DNA of 64,000 bases from Aggregatibacter actinomycetemcomitans DSM 8324. GTDB taxonomy: Bacteria; Pseudomonadota; Gammaproteobacteria; Enterobacterales; Pasteurellaceae. A model generated the notes under the pieces. That model saw only the letters and a list, made by a program, of their open reading frames with translations. It was not told where the DNA came from and did no database searches. Both the position numbers and the translations under genes were made by a program. Location of the stretch: positions 1 to 64,000 of the forward strand of contig NZ_AQUU01000009.1 of NCBI RefSeq assembly GCF_000372365.1, read 5' to 3'. This document shows, piece after piece, positions 60,058-64,000 of this stretch (its first letter is position 1; the number at the start of each line of letters is the position of its first letter).

Positions 60058-61293
60058 ATGACAACAAACGTAAATAGCTATGGCTGGAAAGCCTTGCTGG
60101 GTTCCGCCGTGGGTTATGCCATGGACGGTTTCGATCTTCTCATTCTCGGTTTCATGTTAAGCGCTATTTCCGCCGATTTAGGTTTAACCCCGGCACAGGG
60201 CGGTTCTTTGGTCACCTGGACCTTAGTCGGCGCGGTAGTCGGTGGCATCCTATTCGGTGCGTTAAGTGACAAATACGGGCGCGTACGCGTGCTCATGTGG
60301 ACGATTATCCTATTCGCCGTGTTCACCGGTTTATGTGCCTTAGCGCAAGGGTATTGGGATTTGCTCATTTACCGCACCATTGCCGGAATCGGCTTAGGCG
60401 GCGAATTCGGTATTGGCATGGCATTGGCGGCAGAAGCCTGGCCGGCGCGTCATCGCGCCAAAGCGGCATCTTATGTGGCGCTCGGCTGGCAAGTCGGCGT
60501 GCTGGGGGCGGCGTTGCTGACACCGGTATTATTACCGCATATCGGCTGGCGCGGAATGTTTATGGTGGGCATCTTCCCGGCATTTGTGGCGTGGTATTTA
60601 CGCGCTCACTTACATGAACCTGAAATTTTTGTGCAAAAACAAACCGCACTTTCTGAGCGCAAAGCGGAAAAAAGCGGTTGGTCTTCCAAGTTGGAATCGT
60701 TCAAATTACTGGTGAAAGACAAAGCCACCATCAAAATCAGTTTAGGCGTTGTGGTGCTGACTTCCGTACAAAATTTCGGGTATTACGGCATCATGATTTG
60801 GATGCCGAATTTCCTCTCCAATCAACTGGGGTTCAGCTTAACGAAATCCGGCATTTGGACAGCGGTCACCGTGTGCGGCATGATGGTCGGCATCTGGATT
60901 TTCGGACGTTTGGCGGATCATATCGGGCGCAAACCGAGTTTTCTGTTATTCCAAGCCGGTGCCGTGGTGAGTATTTTCGCCTATTCTCAATTAGCGGACC
61001 CGACGGCGATGCTGATTGCCGGCGCATTTTTAGGGATGTTTGTGAACGGCATGATGGGTGGTTACGGTGCCTTAATGGCGGAAGCCTACCCAACTCAAGC
61101 CCGTGCTACCGCACAAAATGTACTATTTAACTTAGGGCGCGCCGTCGGCGGATTCGGACCGATTGTGGTCGGTGCGATCGTCTGCGCATATTCTTTCCAA
61201 ACCGCCATTGCCTTATTGGCAGTGATTTATGTGATTGATATGTTGGCGACCGTGTTCCTGGTACCGGAATTAAAGGGCAAAGCGTTAAATTAG
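60058..61293 (+). CDS. MFS transporter, aromatic-acid/niacin-like
   Basis: The protein has 411 residues with 12 membrane segments. The family signature GALSDKYGRVRVLM lies between segments 2 and 3 and is repeated as GRLADHIGRKPSFLL between 8 and 9. GYAMDGFDLLILGFML at the start has the Asp typical of the AAHS group (aromatic acids, niacin). Substrate is not certain. An uptake signal (60643) sits in the central loop. It is a single gene ending in hairpins. Confidence 0.85.
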   Translation: MTTNVNSYGWKALLGSAVGYAMDGFDLLILGFMLSAISADLGLTPAQGGSLVTWTLVGAVVGGILFGALSDKYGRVRVLMWTIILFAVFTGLCALAQGYWDLLIYRTIAGIGLGGEFGIGMALAAEAWPARHRAKAASYVALGWQVGVLGAALLTPVLLPHIGWRGMFMVGIFPAFVAWYLRAHLHEPEIFVQKQTALSERKAEKSGWSSKLESFKLLVKDKATIKISLGVVVLTSVQNFGYYGIMIWMPNFLSNQLGFSLTKSGIWTAVTVCGMMVGIWIFGRLADHIGRKPSFLLFQAGAVVSIFAYSQLADPTAMLIAGAFLGMFVNGMMGGYGALMAEAYPTQARATAQNVLFNLGRAVGGFGPIVVGAIVCAYSFQTAIALLAVIYVIDMLATVFLVPELKGKALN

Positions 61294-61300
61294 CAAACTA

Positions 61301-61339
61301 AAGTGCGGTGAGAAAATGATGTGTTTTTTAACCGCACTT
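61301..61339 (+). terminator. Inverted uptake-signal pair after the MFS gene
   Basis: AAGTGCGGT (61301-61309) and ACCGCACTT (61331-61339) are inverted with a 21-base loop and followed by TTTT. It is 8 bases after the MFS stop. Confidence 0.65.
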
Positions 61340-61359
61340 TTTAGACAATAACCTTAAAC

Positions 61360-61396
61360 AAAAAGCCGCTTTTGATGATGTCAAAAGCGACTTTTT
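61360..61396. terminator. Bidirectional terminator between the MFS gene and rho
   Basis: AAAAAGCCGCTTTTGA (61360-61375) and TCAAAAGCGACTTTTT (61381-61396) pair over 16 positions with one mismatch, with T runs on both strands. It serves the convergent rho gene as well. A further uptake signal lies at 61404-61412. Confidence 0.8.
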
Positions 61397-61417
61397 CAAG
61401 GTAAAGTGCGGTGGGAA

Positions 61418-62680
61418 TTACGAGCGTTTCATAATTTCAAAAAACTCTTCGTTGGTTTTTGCCACGGCGAGTTTGTCGATAAGGAATTCCATGGCTTCCA
61501 CTTCGCCCATTGGGTTAAGGATTTTGCGCAGGATCCACATTTTTTGTAACTCGTCAGGGGTAGTAAGCAAGTCTTCTTTACGGGTGCCTGAACGGTTAAA
61601 GTCGATTGCCGGGAACACGCGTTTTTCCGCGATTTTACGCGAAAGATGCAATTCCATGTTACCGGTGCCTTTAAATTCTTCGAAGATCACTTCGTCCATT
61701 TTCGAACCGGTATCCACCAGCGCGGTGGCGATAATGGTTAAGCTACCGCCTTCTTCTACGTTACGTGCCGCACCAAAAAAGCGTTTTGGGCGATGTAGAG
61801 CGTTGGCGTCCACACCACCGGATAAAATTTTGCCGGAAGCCGGGGTCACGGTGTTGTAAGCGCGCGCTAAACGAGTGATGGAATCGAGTAAAATCACTAC
61901 GTCTTTTTTGTGTTCGACGGCACGTTTGGCTTTTTCAATAACCATTTCCGCCACTTGGACGTGACGGGTCGCCGGTTCGTCGAAGGTGGACGCGATGACT
62001 TCGCCTTTCACGGAACGTTGCATTTCCGTTACCTCTTCCGGACGTTCATCAATCAGCAAGACGATAAGTTCGACATCAGGGTAATTGTGCGTGATACTTT
62101 GTGCGATATTTTGCAGCAACATGGTTTTACCCGCTTTTGGCGGCGCCACGATCAAACCACGCTGACCTTTACCAATCGGGGAGGCCAAATCTAAAATACG
62201 GGCGGTTAAATCTTCGGTAGAACCGTTGCCGCGTTCCATTCTTAAACGGGAGTTGGCGTGTAATGGGGTTAAGTTTTCGAAAAGGATTTTGCTGCGGGAT
62301 ACTTCCGGTTTGTCGTCGTTGACTTGGTCAACTTTAAGGAGGGCAAAGTAGCGTTCGCCTTCTTTCGGCGGTCGAATTTTCCCTTCGATTTTGTCCCCGG
62401 TCTGTAAATTGAAACGACGAATCTGGCTCGGGCTGACATAAATATCATCCGGGCCGGCTAAATAGGAACTGTCGTCGGAACGCAGGAAACCGAAACCGTC
62501 CGGCAAAATTTCCAACACGCCGCCGCCGAAAATATCTTCCCCACCTTTGGCGTGCTGTTTCAAAATCGCAAAAATAATGTCTTGTTTGCGTAAACGGGCT
62601 AAATTTTCCAAACCCATTTGGTCTTCGCCCAGTTTCACCAGATCGGAAACCGGCATATTTTTAAGTTCTGTAAGATGCAT
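61418..62680 (-). CDS. rho: Transcription termination factor Rho
   Basis: Rho, 420 residues, is the hexameric RNA-dependent ATPase that ends transcription. [19 protein letters not shown] starts the N-terminal helical domain, the RNA-binding cold-shock-like domain contains [13 protein letters not shown], the P-loop is APPKAGKT (residues 179-186), and the Q/R-loop region follows. The sequence is almost colinear with E. coli Rho. It is divergent from rhlB. Confidence 0.97.
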   Translation of the reverse strand: MHLTELKNMPVSDLVKLGEDQMGLENLARLRKQDIIFAILKQHAKGGEDIFGGGVLEILPDGFGFLRSDDSSYLAGPDDIYVSPSQIRRFNLQTGDKIEGKIRPPKEGERYFALLKVDQVNDDKPEVSRSKILFENLTPLHANSRLRMERGNGSTEDLTARILDLASPIGKGQRGLIVAPPKAGKTMLLQNIAQSITHNYPDVELIVLLIDERPEEVTEMQRSVKGEVIASTFDEPATRHVQVAEMVIEKAKRAVEHKKDVVILLDSITRLARAYNTVTPASGKILSGGVDANALHRPKRFFGAARNVEEGGSLTIIATALVDTGSKMDEVIFEEFKGTGNMELHLSRKIAEKRVFPAIDFNRSGTRKEDLLTTPDELQKMWILRKILNPMGEVEAMEFLIDKLAVAKTNEEFFEIMKRS

Positions 62681-62919
62681 AGTTTATTTGAAGTTTGTTT
62701 AGAGTTGAATGTTTAAGAAATAAATGAATGGAGGCCAATTTGAAATTGGTGCGTAACTTAGCATTAAATTTAGGCACTGTCTAGTTTTTAACGTTTTTTT
62801 TCTGTGTTTGTTTGATCCAACCCCGGATTGCAGAAAAGTGTGGTGTTTTTTGCGGGCGTTTTTCAGGTCCACCTTTAATGTTCGTTTACAAAATTCCCTA
62901 AATTTGTTGTGTCTAATTT
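62681..62919 (-). other. Long untranslated region upstream of rho
   Basis: About 240 AT-rich bases lie between rho and the rhlB promoter, without a gene. Rho autoregulates through its leader in enterobacteria, so this may be a regulatory leader. A small palindrome (CCAATTT-G-AAATTGG, near 62735) is visible. I could not assign a rho promoter. Confidence 0.4.
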
Positions 62920-62948
62920 TTGGGGATTTTCCCTGTTTGTGCTATGCT
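62920..62948 (+). promoter_or_regulatory. Probable rhlB promoter (extended -10)
   Basis: TATGCT (62943-62948) is preceded by TGC, an extended -10, with a poor -35 (TTGGGG) at 17-base spacing. It lies 32 bases before rhlB. Confidence 0.45.
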
Positions 62949-62980
62949 TAGCGCCAATTTTTTACGATAAATTTGAGACT

Positions 62981-64000
62981 ATGCAACAGAATTATTTAAG
63001 TTCGGCACGTTTCGCCGATTTAGCCCTACATCCTTTGGTGTTACAGGCGTTGAACGACAAAGGATTTGATTTTTGTACGCCGATTCAGGCGCTCTCGCTG
63101 CCCATTACGTTACGAGGCAAAGATGTTGCCGGACAGGCACAAACCGGCACCGGAAAAACAATCGCGTTTTTGTCCGCACTTTTCCATCATTTATTAACCT
63201 ACCCGAAAAAAACGGAAGCCAATCAACCGCGCGCTTTGATTCTGGCACCAACCCGCGAATTGGCGGTGCAAATTGAACACGACGCGCAGATTTTCTTAAA
63301 AACAACCAAATTTAAGACCGCACTTGCCTACGGCGGTGACGGCTATGACAAGCAACTCAAAGCCATTGAAAACGGCGTGGACGTGCTTATCGGCACCACG
63401 GGGCGCGTAATTGATTATGTGAAACAGGGCGTGATTCGTTTGGATCAGATTCAAACGGTGGTGCTGGACGAAGCGGATCGTATGTTCGATTTGGGTTTTA
63501 TCCGTGACATTCGCTATTTGTTACGCAAATGCCCGCCGCCACAACAACGCTTGACCATGTTGTTCTCCGCCACCTTGTCTTACAAAGTGCGTGAACTGGC
63601 TTTTGAAGATATGAATAGCCCGGAATATGTGGAAATCGAACCTGAACAAAAAACCGGGCAGCAAATTAAAGAAGAATTATTTTACCCGTCCAATCGGGAC
63701 AAAATGCCGTTGTTGCTGACGCTCTTGGAAGAAGAATGGCCGGAGCGCTGTATTGTGTTTGCCAACACCAAACATAAATGCGAGGAAATTTGGGGCTATT
63801 TGGCGGCGGACGGGCATCGCGTGGGCTTATTAACCGGCGATGTGGCGCAGAAAAAACGGCTTTCCTTATTGAAAAAATTTACCGACGGCGATTTGGATAT
63901 TTTAGTGGCGACGGACGTGGCGGCGCGCGGGCTGCATATTGCGGAAGTGACTCATGTGTTCAATTACGATTTGCCGGACGATCGGGAAGATTATGTGCAC
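62981..64000 (+). CDS. rhlB: ATP-dependent RNA helicase RhlB, 5' part
   Basis: The frame from ATG 62981 is open to the window edge (340 codons), so the C-terminus is missing. It is a DEAD-box helicase: the Q-motif Phe-x-x-Pro-Ile-Gln in [11 protein letters not shown], motif I AQTGTGKT (residues 53-60), [25 protein letters not shown] in [10 protein letters not shown], and [35 protein letters not shown] at the start fits RhlB, the RNA degradosome helicase. Linkage to rho is also conserved. An uptake signal lies at 63317. Confidence 0.93.
   Translation, partial: MQQNYLSSARFADLALHPLVLQALNDKGFDFCTPIQALSLPITLRGKDVAGQAQTGTGKTIAFLSALFHHLLTYPKKTEANQPRALILAPTRELAVQIEHDAQIFLKTTKFKTALAYGGDGYDKQLKAIENGVDVLIGTTGRVIDYVKQGVIRLDQIQTVVLDEADRMFDLGFIRDIRYLLRKCPPPQQRLTMLFSATLSYKVRELAFEDMNSPEYVEIEPEQKTGQQIKEELFYPSNRDKMPLLLTLLEEEWPERCIVFANTKHKCEEIWGYLAADGHRVGLLTGDVAQKKRLSLLKKFTDGDLDILVATDVAARGLHIAEVTHVFNYDLPDDREDYVH

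Overview
The window reads as chromosomal DNA of a Pasteurellaceae bacterium of the Haemophilus/Aggregatibacter side of the family. The strongest sign is the uptake signal AAGTGCGGT (or its complement ACCGCACTT), of which I counted about 50 exact copies by eye on both strands. Gene order and protein sequences match that group: secE-nusG-rplKAJL-rpoBC, bioA-bioF-bioG-bioC-bioD, and yceD-rpmF-plsX-fabHDG-acpP. Aggregatibacter is my guess at genus level; it is an inference. I saw no tRNA, rRNA or CRISPR array.

Layout. 1-260: the 3' end of an IS200-type insertion sequence with a stop codon inside its transposase. 269-12,590 (minus strand): transcription and translation core, secE-nusG, rplK-rplA and rplJ-rplL-rpoB-rpoC, with three recognisable promoters and several hairpin terminators. 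12.6-15.8 kb: a patchy accessory stretch with an exported two-domain monooxygenase-like protein, a YciI protein whose tail comes from a broken sensor kinase, a quinone-reductase-like flavoprotein, a broken LysR regulator and a small helix-hairpin-helix protein between two 32-bp direct repeats. 15.8-19.9 kb: fructose PTS operon fruB-fruK-fruA; FruB carries two HPr domains. 20-24.6 kb: lipoprotein, mobA, yihD, dsbA, maoP, trmA, rsmJ. 24.6-28.6 kb: an orphan DUF4123 (type VI secretion adaptor-like) gene with damaged ends, then mutS. 28.7-29.5 kb: ybhA-like phosphatase.

29.7-39.6 kb is the most distinctive part. A minus-strand operon, ltnD-otnK-otnC-otnI-GntP permease, is the known route for L-threonate/D-erythronate breakdown. 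It continues with three genes that do not belong to the textbook pathway: an exported alpha/beta hydrolase, a cyclase-family metal hydrolase, and a 598-residue alpha/beta hydrolase fused to a large membrane domain. A DeoR-type regulator (ygbI-like) is divergent, and the shared intergenic region contains a good CRP site. I propose that this is an extended acid-sugar system able to free threonate from an ester or lactone before import.

39.6-49.1 kb: glnB, mltG-tmk-holB-ycfH, a DUF1523 protein, ytfL, folA, yjjP-yjjB, a degraded proB and fklB. 49.1-54.7 kb: psd and the biotin operon, in which bioA and bioD are each broken by a frameshift while bioF, bioG and bioC are intact. 54.7-59.9 kb: yceD-rpmF-plsX-fabH-fabD-fabG-acpP, fatty-acid synthesis. 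60-64 kb: an MFS transporter, rho and the 5' part of rhlB.

The broken proB, bioA and bioD together suggest loss of biosynthesis in a host-dependent organism, although sequencing error must be excluded for the single-base cases. Many inverted pairs of uptake signals sit between genes and look like Rho-independent terminators.
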